Program-made: the position numbers and the translations under genes | Shown: piece after piece, positions 7,245-16,303 of the stretch | Layout of the letters: each line of letters opens with the position of its first letter | Position numbering within the stretch: position 1 is the stretch's first letter | Notes under the pieces: generated by a model | Told to the model about the DNA's origin: nothing | The model's database searches: none | What the model saw: the letters and a program-made list of their open reading frames with translations, nothing else | Assembly: GCA_937925595.1 (NCBI GenBank) | Contig: CALALQ010000263.1 | Span: 1-30,931 of the forward strand | Length of the DNA stretch: 30,931 nucleotides | Reading direction: 5' to 3' | Source: an uncultured Demequina sp. | Lineage (GTDB): Bacteria; Actinomycetota; Actinomycetes; Actinomycetales; Demequinaceae

Positions 7245-7856
7245 ATGAGCGACCCGCAGAATCCGTGGCTGTCGCGTCCGACCACGCCGCCGCCTGACAC
7301 GGACGTACCGATCGCGGTCGTCCCGTCGACGTTCGGACCTGTGGCACCACAGCGGGGCGTACCCGCACCCGATCAGGTCGACCAGCTCCCGATCGCTGAC
7401 CAGCGGGCGACGCCCGCGGTGTGGTGGCTCGGGGCGCATGGCGGCTCGGGTGAGTCGACGCTGGCAGCTCTCGCGCCGGGATGGTCAGCCGCCGCCGGCC
7501 ACGCTTGGCCGCGCAGCTCGAACGGCGAGCCGACACCTGTCGTCATCGTCGCGCGGTCGAACGCCTCGGGCCTCCGCGCTGCACAGAACGCGCTCCGTCA
7601 GTGGGGTGCAGGGCTGACGCCCTCCAACGTCCTCGGGCTCGTCGTCATGGCTGACGCGCCCGGTCGCATGCCTCGCGCCCTGCGCGACCTCCTCGCCGTT
7701 GTCGGCGGCGGTGGCCCTCGCACCTGGACGGTGCCGTGGGTCGACGCTTGGCGACTCGACGAACCCACCGCTTCACCCATCCCGCGCGAAGTCCAGCGAG
7801 TCATCGACGAGCTGAGCGCAATCCCCGGAATCGGTGCCGCCGGCACCACCAACTGA
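7245..7856 (+). CDS. DUF6668-like pseudo-ParA protein, first gene of transfer operon
   Basis: 203 aa, with a G-rich SD just before the ATG. The core resembles a ParA/MinD Rossmann fold: WWLGAHGGSGESTLA at the P-loop position, VVIVARSN, and LGLVVMADAPG where ParA proteins have their later strands. The P-loop lysines are replaced (HGGSGES instead of KGGxGKT), so ATP hydrolysis is unlikely. I recall actinobacterial mobile-element proteins of this form as DUF6668. Position at the head of the T4SS operon suggests a scaffold or regulator of the machinery. Start and operon membership are secure; function is not. Confidence 0.6.
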   Translation: MSDPQNPWLSRPTTPPPDTDVPIAVVPSTFGPVAPQRGVPAPDQVDQLPIADQRATPAVWWLGAHGGSGESTLAALAPGWSAAAGHAWPRSSNGEPTPVVIVARSNASGLRAAQNALRQWGAGLTPSNVLGLVVMADAPGRMPRALRDLLAVVGGGGPRTWTVPWVDAWRLDEPTASPIPREVQRVIDELSAIPGIGAAGTTN

Positions 7857-7866
7857 AAGGCAAGTC

Positions 7867-8169
7867 ATGTCCGCGATCGAAGTGCTTCACTCCGTGAACG
7901 AGACGGCCAACGTGCTGGCCGGCGTCATCCCGAACCCCCCGCCCCAGCAGCCGCCGGGGACCGAAGGGGTGACCACGATCCTGTCGTGGCTGAAGTGGAT
8001 CGGGTACGTCGTCGTCGGCGGCGCGATCATCGTCGGCGGAATCCTCATCGCCGTCAGCTTCCGCCGCGGTGAGGGTCACGACGCGCTCCCCAAGATCATC
8101 TGGCCTATGGCCGGCGCGATCGTCATCGGCGGTGGTGCCGCGCTGATCGGCATCCTCGCCGGAGCCTGA
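7867..8169 (+). CDS. Small two-helix membrane protein, VirB2-pilin-like
   Basis: 100 aa from the ATG at 7867. It has an extracytoplasmic-looking N-terminus, then two strongly hydrophobic helices (about 44-65, IGYVVVGGAIIVGGILIAV; and about 78-98) separated by a short basic loop, RRGEGHD. Size, two helices and position before VirB8-, VirB6- and VirB4-like genes match VirB2/TrbC-type pilin subunits of actinobacterial T4SS. No long cleavable signal is obvious, unlike proteobacterial VirB2. A generic membrane subunit is the alternative. Confidence 0.6.
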   Translation: MSAIEVLHSVNETANVLAGVIPNPPPQQPPGTEGVTTILSWLKWIGYVVVGGAIIVGGILIAVSFRRGEGHDALPKIIWPMAGAIVIGGGAALIGILAGA

Positions 8170-8182
8170 GAAAGGAGCCGTC

Positions 8183-8935
8183 ATGGCTGAGGACGACGAC
8201 ACCCAGCAGAGTCCATTCGCCCGCCCCGGCTTCATCGTCGGGGCGGTCGTGGTGGCCGCGCTGCTCATCACCGCCGTCTTCCTGACGGTTCTCAACCTGA
8301 ACCGCGGGAACGACGCCGCGCCCCCTGAGGGCAACCCGTCGTCCAGCTCCTCCGCTAGCGCCGCCCCGACCCCGAGTGAATCGGCGGTCGCGGGCGGCGC
8401 TAGCGCGTGTGGGCTCGACGGTGTGGAGCTGTCCGGACGGGTGACGACACCGCCGACCGCGGAATGGGCGTACGTGCGTACGGTGGCCTACCCCACGTCG
8501 AAGACGTATGGCCCCGCAGCGACCACCTCAGAGGGCGTCCCGACGTGCTTCCAGCACTCGCCTACGGGCGCGCTGTTCGCGGCGGCGACCGCCCTCGCGG
8601 TTCCGGCTGACCCGACCCTGGCGCGCGCCTGGATCGAGACGGCGCTGAGTTCGGGGACGTATCGAGACAAGCTGCTCGCGGAGGCCAACACGGGGTCGGA
8701 AACCTCGGGCGTCCGGTTGCAGCTCGTGGGCTTCAAGGTGCTGTCCTACGACGGTAAGACCGCCAGCATCGACCTCGCGGTGCGGGGCTCGACAGAGGGT
8801 CAGACCGTGACCGGATCGGCCGTCTACGCCCTGGTGTGGGAGGACGGCGACTGGAAGATCGACGCGAACAACCCCGCGCCGTTCGACTTTGCTTCGATCC
8901 CCGACACCTCGGGATACATCGCGTGGGGAGCCTGA
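8183..8935 (+). CDS. VirB8-like bitopic membrane protein
   Basis: 250 aa. Short acidic cytoplasmic N-terminus, one membrane helix (about 15-38, IVGAVVVAALLITAVFLTVL), a Ser/Ala/Pro-rich linker (about 48-75), then an external alpha/beta domain (about 85-250) with helices around ALFAAATALAV and ARAWIETAL and strands ending in ALVWEDGDWKID. This topology and the closing strands fit the NTF2-like domain of VirB8/TcpC channel proteins. Two cysteines (in ASACGLDG and VPTCFQH) may form a disulfide. It follows the pilin-like gene by 13 bases, after a good SD (AAAGGAG). Confidence 0.62.
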   Translation: MAEDDDTQQSPFARPGFIVGAVVVAALLITAVFLTVLNLNRGNDAAPPEGNPSSSSSASAAPTPSESAVAGGASACGLDGVELSGRVTTPPTAEWAYVRTVAYPTSKTYGPAATTSEGVPTCFQHSPTGALFAAATALAVPADPTLARAWIETALSSGTYRDKLLAEANTGSETSGVRLQLVGFKVLSYDGKTASIDLAVRGSTEGQTVTGSAVYALVWEDGDWKIDANNPAPFDFASIPDTSGYIAWGA

Positions 8936-8936
8936 T

Positions 8937-10583
8937 ATGGCTTGCAACATTCTCACCCCGTCTGAGTGCATTGGCGACATAGTCGAGGGAGCTGTAGGCG
9001 ACGCAATCGAGAACCTCGCGAATGCGGTACTCGAAGCGTTCGGGAAGGCGGTTGGATCGCTCGGCACCCTGTGGGTGAACGTCGGCACGCCGAACCTGAC
9101 TGGTACGGGTGGCGGTTCGTCGATCGCAGCGGGAACGACCGCGCCCAACTCGGACGGCATCATTACGGTGCTCGGCTGGGTGACATGGATCGCGATTGTG
9201 ATCGCGGGTATCTCGATCATCCTGCTCGGTGCGCTCATCGCCACCCGTATGCGCAACGGTGAGGGCTTCCAAGCCGCCGGCCGGCTCGGCATCGTGCTCG
9301 GTGCCGTGTTCCTGATGAGCGGAGCGACCGCGCTCGTGTCGGGGCTGCTGCCGCGCGGCCCTCAGGGTGCCGGCGGCGCGGTGCTGTTCTTGCAGTCGTC
9401 GCTCTGGTGGTACATGGGAGCGGCGGCGGTCGTGTCGGTCATCATCGGCGGCGTCCGCATGGCGTGGGAGCAACGCGCCGAACCGGGCAAGGAAACGGTG
9501 AAGAGTCTCCTGACCCTCATCGTCGTTGCCGGTGCCGGCGTAACGATCGTCGGCCTTCTCATTTCGGCCTTCGACTCGTTCTCGGTGTGGATTCTCAACG
9601 GCGCGCTGAGCTGCGACGTGGGAGCCGACTCGGCGTGCTTCGGTGAGAACATCGCGACGCTGCTCGCGCTGACGACGAACCCGAACACGGGTGGGCTCGG
9701 GGCAATGCTCATCATCATTCTCGGCATCATCGCGATCCTCGCGACAGCTGCTCAGATCGTGCTGATGATCGCCCGCGGCGGAATGCTCGTGATCTTGACG
9801 GGCATCCTGCCGCTGTCCGCTTCGGCCACCAACACCGAAATGGGCAAGAACTGGTTCAAGAAGAACGTGGGCTGGCTCGTCGCCTTCATCCTCTACAAGC
9901 CCGCCGCGGCAATCGTCTACGCCGCTGCCTTCCAGCTCGTCGGAACGAACGTTTTCCAGGACGACGGGACGGGCTTCATCGCCGTGCTCACGGGCCTCAT
10001 TCTGATGGTGCTCGCGTTGTTCGCGATGCCCGCTCTGATGCGGTTCGTGACGCCTCTCGTCAGCTCCTTGTCGGCGGGTGCCGGCGGGGCGCTGGGAGCT
10101 GCGGCGATCATGGCGCTGCCCTCGGGTGCTGCTGCGGCTGGTCGCCTCGCGACCGGCTCGGGCGGCGGCTCCTCGGCGGGCGGCGGTCCCGGCGCGACCG
10201 GCGGTCAGGGCTCGACCGGAGCTGCTGGGCCTTCGGGCTCGAACGGCGGCGGCGGGTCGGCCCCTCAGGCCGCACAAGCGTCTAGCGCAGCCGGTGGCGG
10301 CGGTGGCGGTACGACGGGGGCTGCGGCGTCCTCGGGTGCCGCTGGCGGCGGCACGGGCGCTGCTGCGGCGTCTGCGGGTGGTGGAGCTGCCGGCGGTGCT
10401 GCCGCGGGCGGCGCTGCTGCCGGTGGTGGCGCAGCGGGCGGAGCTGCTGCCGGCGCTGCCGGTGGCCCTGTCGGCATGGCCGCGGGCGTCGCGATCGGCG
10501 CAGCGGCTCAGGGTGTGCAAGCGGCCACGGGGGCCGCGAAGAACGTAGGCAACCAAGCAACGGGTGAAGGGAGCGGGAGCTGA
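8937..10583 (+). CDS. VirB6/TrbL-like polytopic membrane protein
   Basis: 548 aa from the ATG at 8937, one base after the previous stop; the frame is open further upstream but overlaps that gene. Around seven to eight hydrophobic helices lie between about residues 75 and 400 (for example ITVLGWVTWIAIVIAGISII, WYMGAAAVVSVIIGGV, LIIILGIIAILATAAQIVLM). The C-terminal ~150 residues are a Gly/Ala/Ser low-complexity tail, common in actinobacterial members. By analogy with VirB6/TrbL it forms the inner-membrane part of the DNA channel. Long minus-strand ORFs over this gene are reflections of the GC-rich tail. Confidence 0.75.
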   Translation: MACNILTPSECIGDIVEGAVGDAIENLANAVLEAFGKAVGSLGTLWVNVGTPNLTGTGGGSSIAAGTTAPNSDGIITVLGWVTWIAIVIAGISIILLGALIATRMRNGEGFQAAGRLGIVLGAVFLMSGATALVSGLLPRGPQGAGGAVLFLQSSLWWYMGAAAVVSVIIGGVRMAWEQRAEPGKETVKSLLTLIVVAGAGVTIVGLLISAFDSFSVWILNGALSCDVGADSACFGENIATLLALTTNPNTGGLGAMLIIILGIIAILATAAQIVLMIARGGMLVILTGILPLSASATNTEMGKNWFKKNVGWLVAFILYKPAAAIVYAAAFQLVGTNVFQDDGTGFIAVLTGLILMVLALFAMPALMRFVTPLVSSLSAGAGGALGAAAIMALPSGAAAAGRLATGSGGGSSAGGGPGATGGQGSTGAAGPSGSNGGGGSAPQAAQASSAAGGGGGGTTGAAASSGAAGGGTGAAAASAGGGAAGGAAAGGAAAGGGAAGGAAAGAAGGPVGMAAGVAIGAAAQGVQAATGAAKNVGNQATGEGSGS

Positions 10584-12094
10584 TGGCAACCGTAGAGACA
10601 AGCCGTAAGGGCGTCCGCACTTACGGGAACTGGCGTCAGCCGACGTCGCCGGGGCTCCTCGGCCTCGGCACGGTCGGCACGGGCCTGATGTTCGTTGCGC
10701 TGCTGATCGTCATCGTCGTGCTGATGACGACGAACATCCTCAACGCCGTCATCACCGCCGCGGTCTTCGGCGGGATGATCCTGCTCCTGACGATCCGCGA
10801 CGGCGACGGTCGTAGCGTGCTCTCGCGCGCGGCGAACCGTGCGGCGTGGTCGTCGACGAAGCGGCGCAAGGCGAACGTGTACCGTTCCGGCCCCCTCGGG
10901 CGTTCGGAGTGGGGCACGAACCAGCTCCCCGGCCTCGCAGCTCAGTCCCGGCTCTCCGAGCACGAGGACTCCTACGCCCGCCCGTTCGCGATGATCTACA
11001 ACCCCCACGCGAAGACGTATTCGATCGTGATCGGCACCGAGCCTGACGGCGCAGCCCTGGTCGACCAGGAACAGGTCGACCTCTGGGTGGCCGACTGGGG
11101 TCACTGGCTGCGCAACCTGGCGGATGAGCCGGGGATGGAGGCCGCTCAGGTGACGATCGAGACGGCTCCCGACTCGGGTCGCCGGCTGCGCCGCGAGGTG
11201 GAGACGAACACCGACCCGGAGGCACCGGACTTCGCGAAAGCAATGCTCGGTGAGGTCGTGATGAACTACCCCGCCGGCTCGTCGACGGTGAAGGCGTACG
11301 TCGCGCTGACGTTCGCCGCGGCACCGCGCAAGGGTGCCAAGCCCCGCACCCCGGAGGACATGGGGCGCGAGCTGGCCGCTCGCCTTCCCGGCCTCACCGC
11401 GACGCTGCAAGCGACCGGCGCGGGAGCGGCGCACCCGCTGACGGCTCAGGAGCTGTGCGAGACGATCCTCGTCGCGTACGACCCGGCCGCGGCGACGCTG
11501 ATCGACGACGCCCACGCCAACGGCGAGGTGCCCGATCTGAACTGGGCCGACGTCGGCCCCACGGCTGCTCAGGCCAACTGGGACAGCTACCGGCACGACT
11601 CGGCAACGTCCGTCACCTGGCAGATGACACAGGCCCCTCGCGGCCTGGTGCAGTCGGGCGTGCTGGCGCGTCTGCTGGCTCCGCACCGCGACATTGCGCG
11701 CAAGCGCGTGACGCTGCTCTACAAGCCGATCGACCCCGCCCGCGCGGCGGCGCTCGTGCAGGCTGACGTGCGAGCTGCGGAGTTCAAGGCCACGTCCAGC
11801 CGCAAGCCGGCGGCGCGCGACTCGCTCGCGCTGCGCTCGGCTCAGGCCACGGAGTCGGAGGAGGCATCGGGCGCGGGCCTCGTGAACTTCGGCATCCTCG
11901 TGACCGCGACCGTCATCGACCCGAGCAAGGAGGCCGACGCTCGCGCGGCGGTCGACAACCTCGGGGCAACGGCTCGCCTTCGGCTTCGGCCGGTGTACGG
12001 ATCACAGGACAGCGCGTTTGCCGCGGCGCTGCCCCTCGGGCTCGTGCTGACCAAACACGTCTCTGTCCCCGCGGCGCTGAGGGAGCGTGTCTGA
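10583..12094 (+). CDS. SCO6880-family T4SS protein (VirB3 plus VirB4 N-terminal-like)
   Basis: 503 aa; its ATG overlaps the preceding TGA (TGATG). Two N-terminal membrane helices (about 24-48 and 52-70) resemble VirB3/PrgI. The large soluble part (about 85-503) has no P-loop and matches what I know of the SCO6880 family, which accompanies actinobacterial VirB4-type ATPases. Segments such as FAMIYNPHAKTYSIVIG and the ELCETILVAYDP region resemble the non-catalytic N-terminal domain of VirB4. With the next gene it looks like a VirB4 divided into two polypeptides. Confidence 0.72.
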   Translation: MATVETSRKGVRTYGNWRQPTSPGLLGLGTVGTGLMFVALLIVIVVLMTTNILNAVITAAVFGGMILLLTIRDGDGRSVLSRAANRAAWSSTKRRKANVYRSGPLGRSEWGTNQLPGLAAQSRLSEHEDSYARPFAMIYNPHAKTYSIVIGTEPDGAALVDQEQVDLWVADWGHWLRNLADEPGMEAAQVTIETAPDSGRRLRREVETNTDPEAPDFAKAMLGEVVMNYPAGSSTVKAYVALTFAAAPRKGAKPRTPEDMGRELAARLPGLTATLQATGAGAAHPLTAQELCETILVAYDPAAATLIDDAHANGEVPDLNWADVGPTAAQANWDSYRHDSATSVTWQMTQAPRGLVQSGVLARLLAPHRDIARKRVTLLYKPIDPARAAALVQADVRAAEFKATSSRKPAARDSLALRSAQATESEEASGAGLVNFGILVTATVIDPSKEADARAAVDNLGATARLRLRPVYGSQDSAFAAALPLGLVLTKHVSVPAALRERV

Positions 12095-13734
12095 TGAGCC
12101 CTGATCTGATTGCGCTGCTCGCCCTGGGCGGGCTGATCCTGCTCGTCGTGGTGGGTGCGCTGATCTTCGTCCGCACCGGACGCAAGAACACCGAATCGGG
12201 CGCTTCGGCGTCCGGTGGGTCGCTCACCGCTCGCGGGTGGAGCGGCCCCGGCGGCGGCATGTCGACGTACCTGCAACCCGTCCCGGAGTGGCGCGGTACG
12301 ACGGTGCAGACCTGCGGCCTGTGGCCGTACGCGATCGGCGCCGGTACGCCGATGGTGGGCGTCCCGCTGGGCCGTCACATTCACACGGGCGCGACGCTCT
12401 GCGCCGACCCGATTTCGTGGTTCCAGCGGGCGAAGCTCATCAGCAACCCGTCGCTGTTCGTCCTCGGCAAGCCGGGACTCGGCAAGTCGACGGCGGTCGC
12501 TCGCATGGCGACCGGGCTCGCCGGCTACGGCGTGCAGCCGCTCGTGCTGGGCGATCTGCGACCCGACTACGTGGAGGTCATCCGCGCGCTCGGCGGTCAG
12601 GTCATCACCCTCGGCCGCGGGCGCGGATACCTCAACGTGCTCGACCCCGGCGAGGCCAAGGAGGCCGCTCAGCGGCTCATCGACGCGGGCTTTCAGAAGG
12701 AGGCGAACGAGGTACTGGAAGACGCCCACGGTCGCCGCCTGGCGATGGTGTCGTCCCTGCTGACGATCCAGCGGAAGGCGCAGCCCTCCGACGTCGAGGA
12801 GTCGATCATCGACCAGGCCCTCCGCGTGCTCGACCGCAAGATGGAGGGCATTCCGGTGCTCGGTGATCTGCTGCGCGTCGTGCAGGAAGGCCCGGAGGAG
12901 CTGCGACAGGTGGCCGTCGACCGCGGCGACTTCGTGAAGTACCAGGAGATTACGCGCGGCCTCGAAGCGTCGTTGCTCGCCCTGGCGAACGGCTCGGGTC
13001 GCCTCGGTGGTGTGTTCTCACACCACACGACGAACCCAATGGCGCTCGACCGCCCGGTGGTCTACGACATTTCCGCGATCGGTGAGGCTGAGGGCGATCT
13101 GCGAGCGGCGACGCTGCTCGCGTGCTGGTCGAACGGCTTCGCGACGGTGAACATCGCGAACGTCCTCGCGGACGCCAAGCTGGAACCGCGCCGGCACTAC
13201 TTCGTCATCATGGACGAGCTGTGGCGAGCCCTGCGCGCCGGTAACGGCATCGTCGACCGCGTGGACTTCCTCACCCGACTCAACCGACAGGTGGGCGTCG
13301 GCACGGCCATGATTTCGCACACTATGGCCGACCTGAGCGCCCTCCCGGAGGAGGACCGCTTGAAGGCAAAGGGCTTCGTCGAGCGCGCCGGCATGGTCAT
13401 GTGCGGCGGTCTGCCGTACACCGAAATGCCGGAGCTCACGACGGTCATCCCGTTCTCTGAGGCCGAGCAAGAGCTACTGACCGGGTGGCAAGACCCGCCC
13501 GCGTGGGATGCCGCCACGGGCCGCGAGGTCGACCCTCCCGGGCGAGGGAAGTTCCTCGTGAAGGTCGGCACCCGACCGGGCATCCCGGTACAGGTGCAGC
13601 TCACGGAGGCTGAGCGCTCCATCCGCGACACGAACCAGCGGTGGTACGAACAGTCCCGCACCTCGCGCCGTGCGCTGCGCGTCGTCGAGGAGCTGGTGGA
13701 GGAGCACGAGGAACGCGAGAAGGAGACGGTCTGA
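12094..13734 (+). CDS. VirB4-like T4SS ATPase
   Basis: 546 aa, start overlapping the previous stop (TGATG). An N-terminal membrane helix (about 5-26) is followed by an ATPase domain: Walker A GKPGLGKS (125-132, K131), then LGDLRPDY and LGRGRGYLNVLDPG as seen in VirB4/TraC proteins, and Walker B YFVIMDELWRAL (about residue 371). The ISHTMADLSAL stretch fits the sensor strand. The long N-terminal VirB4 domain is absent and is presumably supplied by the SCO6880-like protein. It would power pilus or channel assembly at the inner membrane face. Confidence 0.85.
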   Translation: MSPDLIALLALGGLILLVVVGALIFVRTGRKNTESGASASGGSLTARGWSGPGGGMSTYLQPVPEWRGTTVQTCGLWPYAIGAGTPMVGVPLGRHIHTGATLCADPISWFQRAKLISNPSLFVLGKPGLGKSTAVARMATGLAGYGVQPLVLGDLRPDYVEVIRALGGQVITLGRGRGYLNVLDPGEAKEAAQRLIDAGFQKEANEVLEDAHGRRLAMVSSLLTIQRKAQPSDVEESIIDQALRVLDRKMEGIPVLGDLLRVVQEGPEELRQVAVDRGDFVKYQEITRGLEASLLALANGSGRLGGVFSHHTTNPMALDRPVVYDISAIGEAEGDLRAATLLACWSNGFATVNIANVLADAKLEPRRHYFVIMDELWRALRAGNGIVDRVDFLTRLNRQVGVGTAMISHTMADLSALPEEDRLKAKGFVERAGMVMCGGLPYTEMPELTTVIPFSEAEQELLTGWQDPPAWDAATGREVDPPGRGKFLVKVGTRPGIPVQVQLTEAERSIRDTNQRWYEQSRTSRRALRVVEELVEEHEEREKETV

Positions 13735-15536
13735 TGAGCACCCCCAACAACCGCCGCCGCGATCCAGGCGGCTTCGGAGCCGAGACGCTGATGCTGCTCG
13801 TGCTCATCGTCGTGGTCGTTGGGGGGCTCATCCTCACCAACGTTGCGGTGCGCCTCGGTGCGCAGCTCGACGGCACCGCGGCCGAGCTGCCGTCCGACCC
13901 GTTCGCGCTCACGCTCGGACTCATCCTCGGGCGCGTGGCGTGGCCGGCATCCGCGACGTGGATCATCGCCGTCTTCGGCGCTGTCCTGCTCGCCCTGGCG
14001 GTCTTCGCGATCGTCGGCATTGTCCGCTACCGGAAGGGTCGGACCCGCGTCGACCGCGCCAGCTCGTACATGGGCCGCGGCAAGGACGTCGCCGGCCTGA
14101 GTCGACAGAACGCCGTGCAGTCGGCCGAGCGTCTCGGTGTCAAGGGCGTCGACGGCAAGCCGGTGTTGGGCGTGCCGATCGGTAAGACGGTCGGCGGGAT
14201 GCCGCTGTGGGGCACGTGGGAGGACATGCACATCGACATCTGGGGGCCGCGTACCGGTAAGACCACCTCCCGCGCGGTGCCGGCGATCCTCGACGCCCCC
14301 GGCGGCGTGCTCGTCACCTCGAACAAGCGCGACGTGGTGGATGCCACCCGCGACGTCCGCGAGGAGGCCGGCCCGGTCTGGGTGTTCGATCCTCAGGGAA
14401 TCGCGCTCGAGAATCCGTCGTGGTGGTGGAACCCGCTCAGCTACGTCACCGACGAGGTGAAAGCGGCCAAGCTGGCCGATCACTTCGCGTCGGGCTCACG
14501 CGACCCCGGAGCCAAGACGGATGCCTACTTCGACCCGGCGGGGCAGGATCTCCTTGCGGGGCTCCTGCTCGCCGCGGCGCTCGATGGTCGACCGATCACC
14601 GACGTCTACGCCTGGCTGACGCGCCCCACGGAAGACGAGCCGGTGTCGATCCTGAATCGGCACGGCTACCGGCTCACCGCCGACCAGGTGCGCGGTGTCA
14701 TCACCGCCCCGGAGAAGCAGCGCGGCGGTATCTACGGCACGGCGCAGCAAATGGCGTCGTGCCTCACGAACCGTCAGGTGGCGTCGTGGGTAAACCCCCT
14801 GACGCAGACCGACCTTCGCCCTCAGTTCGACCCCGCCGCGTTCGTGCGTGGCGGCGGCACGCTCTACTCGCTGTCCAAGGAGGGCCGCGGCACCGCCGGC
14901 CCGCTCGTGACGGCGCTGACGGTGGCCGTCGTCGAGGCCGCGGAAGAAATCGCCGCGGCATCCCCCGGGGGCCGTCTCGCGGTGCCCCTGCTCGGGGTGC
15001 TCGACGAGGCGGCGAACGTATGCCGGTGGCGTGAGCTGCCGAACCTCTACAGCCACTACGGCTCGCGCGGAATCGTCCTGATGACCATTCTGCAGTCGTG
15101 GTCACAGGGCATCGACGTGTGGGGCGAGTCGGGCATGCGCAAGCTGTGGTCGGCCTCCAACGTCAAGGTCTACGGCGGCGGTGTGGCCGAAGAAACCTTC
15201 CTCGAATCGCTCTCCAAGCTAATCGGTGACTACGACCGTCAGGCGTCCTCGGTGTCCTCGGGGCGCGGCGGTCGCAGCGTGAACCAGCAGCTCCACCGTG
15301 AGCGCATCCTGGACGTCGCGGACCTGTCCGCGATGCCGAAAGGACGCGCCGTGGTGCTGTCCTCGGGGAACCGCCCGACGCTGATCCGCACGCAGCCGTG
15401 GATGACCGGGCCGCACGCCGAGAAGGTCAAGGCGTCGATCGCCGCGCACGACCCGGCGGCGCAGCGGACGATCAACGAGGCTCAGGAGTCCGTGCGAGCT
15501 GTCGCACGCGCGGAGAACGAACGAGAGGCCGTCTGA
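13734..15536 (+). CDS. VirD4/TraG-type coupling protein
   Basis: 600 aa from the ATG at 13734, overlapping the previous TGA; a longer in-frame ORF upstream lies inside the VirB4 gene. Two N-terminal membrane helices (about 18-37 and 74-97) precede a cytoplasmic motor: Walker A WGPRTGKTTS (170-179, K176), VTSNKRDVVD and WVFDPQG strands typical of TraG/VirD4, Walker B LLGVLDEAANV (about 418-428), and the TILQSWSQG motif. Coupling proteins hexamerise at the membrane and hand the relaxase-DNA complex to the channel. All motor motifs are intact. There is no separate all-alpha domain, and the following DUF4913 protein could supply substrate-recognition function. Confidence 0.9.
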   Translation: MSTPNNRRRDPGGFGAETLMLLVLIVVVVGGLILTNVAVRLGAQLDGTAAELPSDPFALTLGLILGRVAWPASATWIIAVFGAVLLALAVFAIVGIVRYRKGRTRVDRASSYMGRGKDVAGLSRQNAVQSAERLGVKGVDGKPVLGVPIGKTVGGMPLWGTWEDMHIDIWGPRTGKTTSRAVPAILDAPGGVLVTSNKRDVVDATRDVREEAGPVWVFDPQGIALENPSWWWNPLSYVTDEVKAAKLADHFASGSRDPGAKTDAYFDPAGQDLLAGLLLAAALDGRPITDVYAWLTRPTEDEPVSILNRHGYRLTADQVRGVITAPEKQRGGIYGTAQQMASCLTNRQVASWVNPLTQTDLRPQFDPAAFVRGGGTLYSLSKEGRGTAGPLVTALTVAVVEAAEEIAAASPGGRLAVPLLGVLDEAANVCRWRELPNLYSHYGSRGIVLMTILQSWSQGIDVWGESGMRKLWSASNVKVYGGGVAEETFLESLSKLIGDYDRQASSVSSGRGGRSVNQQLHRERILDVADLSAMPKGRAVVLSSGNRPTLIRTQPWMTGPHAEKVKASIAAHDPAAQRTINEAQESVRAVARAENEREAV

Positions 15537-16228
15537 TGAGCGACAACTGGGGCGACGACGGGATCGAGGCTGAGCCGTTCGACGTCGACGAGGAGCTGAC
15601 CGCCGAGCGCGAGGAGCGGGAGCCCGGACGCATGTTCGGGCTCGACGTCGCGGAAGTCGTCGACAGCATGGCGCGGCCGGCGATCGCGCGGACCCTGCAA
15701 AAGGCCGTCCGCGACGTCGTAAACGAGGTCGTCGACGCGGAGGTGGCCGAACAGCTCGACCCGTCCGTGATCGAGGAGCTGCAAGCCCAAGCGGCCACCG
15801 CCGCGCGTCGATCGGTCGGCGCCGCTCTCGACGAGCTGGACGACGAGCCGGCCGACGAGGAGCCCGAGCTGTACTTCGGTTCGGTCGACGAGTTCGTGCG
15901 CGGTTTCCTGCTCCCCAACTACAAGCGCCGCGTCGACGGTCAGCGCGTCATGTGGGCCGCGGAGTGGTGGAAGTACGCCGAAGCGGTCGCGCGTCTCGAC
16001 GCGCTCTGGCGCGCCTGGGAGCACCTGCGCCAGGACGCCCAGACGGGCATGTCGGTGTGGTTCCGCGACCACGCCGAGCACCACATGTCGATCCTGCTCA
16101 GCACGGATGGTCCCTTCGCCGCGGCAGGCGAGGGAAAGGACCGCGAGAACACGAACGAGAAGGGCGAGCCGCTGCCGTACGCGCCGCCGCCTGAGGGTCT
16201 GTTCCCTGACGTGCGGGAGGCTGTCTGA
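15536..16228 (+). CDS. DUF4913 protein, last gene of the transfer operon
   Basis: 230 aa, start overlapping the VirD4 stop (TGATG). N-terminal ~100 residues are acidic and helical. The C-terminal part (about 115-200) has the tryptophan-rich pattern of DUF4913: FLLPNYKRRV, WAAEWWKYAEAVARLDALWRAWE, then WFRDHAEHHM and GPFA. DUF4913 genes regularly follow VirD4-like genes in actinobacterial conjugative elements; tight coupling to VirD4 suggests an adaptor or substrate-recognition partner. The biochemical role is unknown. Confidence 0.75.
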   Translation: MSDNWGDDGIEAEPFDVDEELTAEREEREPGRMFGLDVAEVVDSMARPAIARTLQKAVRDVVNEVVDAEVAEQLDPSVIEELQAQAATAARRSVGAALDELDDEPADEEPELYFGSVDEFVRGFLLPNYKRRVDGQRVMWAAEWWKYAEAVARLDALWRAWEHLRQDAQTGMSVWFRDHAEHHMSILLSTDGPFAAAGEGKDRENTNEKGEPLPYAPPPEGLFPDVREAV

Positions 16229-16246
16229 GACGCCCTGAGCGGCAAA

Positions 16247-16285
16247 GAGAGAGGGACCGGGCCAACTAGGCCCGGTCCCTCTCTC
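16247..16285. terminator. Perfect 17-bp stem terminator between convergent operons
   Basis: Arms 16247-16263 and 16269-16285 are exact inverse complements (GAGAGAGGGACCGGGCC) around a 5-nt loop. The hairpin lies between the stop of the transfer operon (16228) and the stop of the convergent mobilisation operon (16304) and would serve both. Confidence 0.88.
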
Positions 16286-16303
16286 GTGCGCTCAGACGGG
16301 CGC

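Noticed and set aside
8733..10601. 622-aa minus-strand ORF opposite the VirB6-like gene
   Set aside because: Low-complexity Arg/Ser/His-rich product, no motifs; it mirrors the GC-rich coding strand and lies over a clear polytopic membrane protein gene.
13197..14483. 428-aa minus-strand ORF across the VirB4/VirD4 junction
   Set aside because: Composition typical of antisense frames in high-GC DNA; both genes on the plus strand have intact catalytic motifs there.
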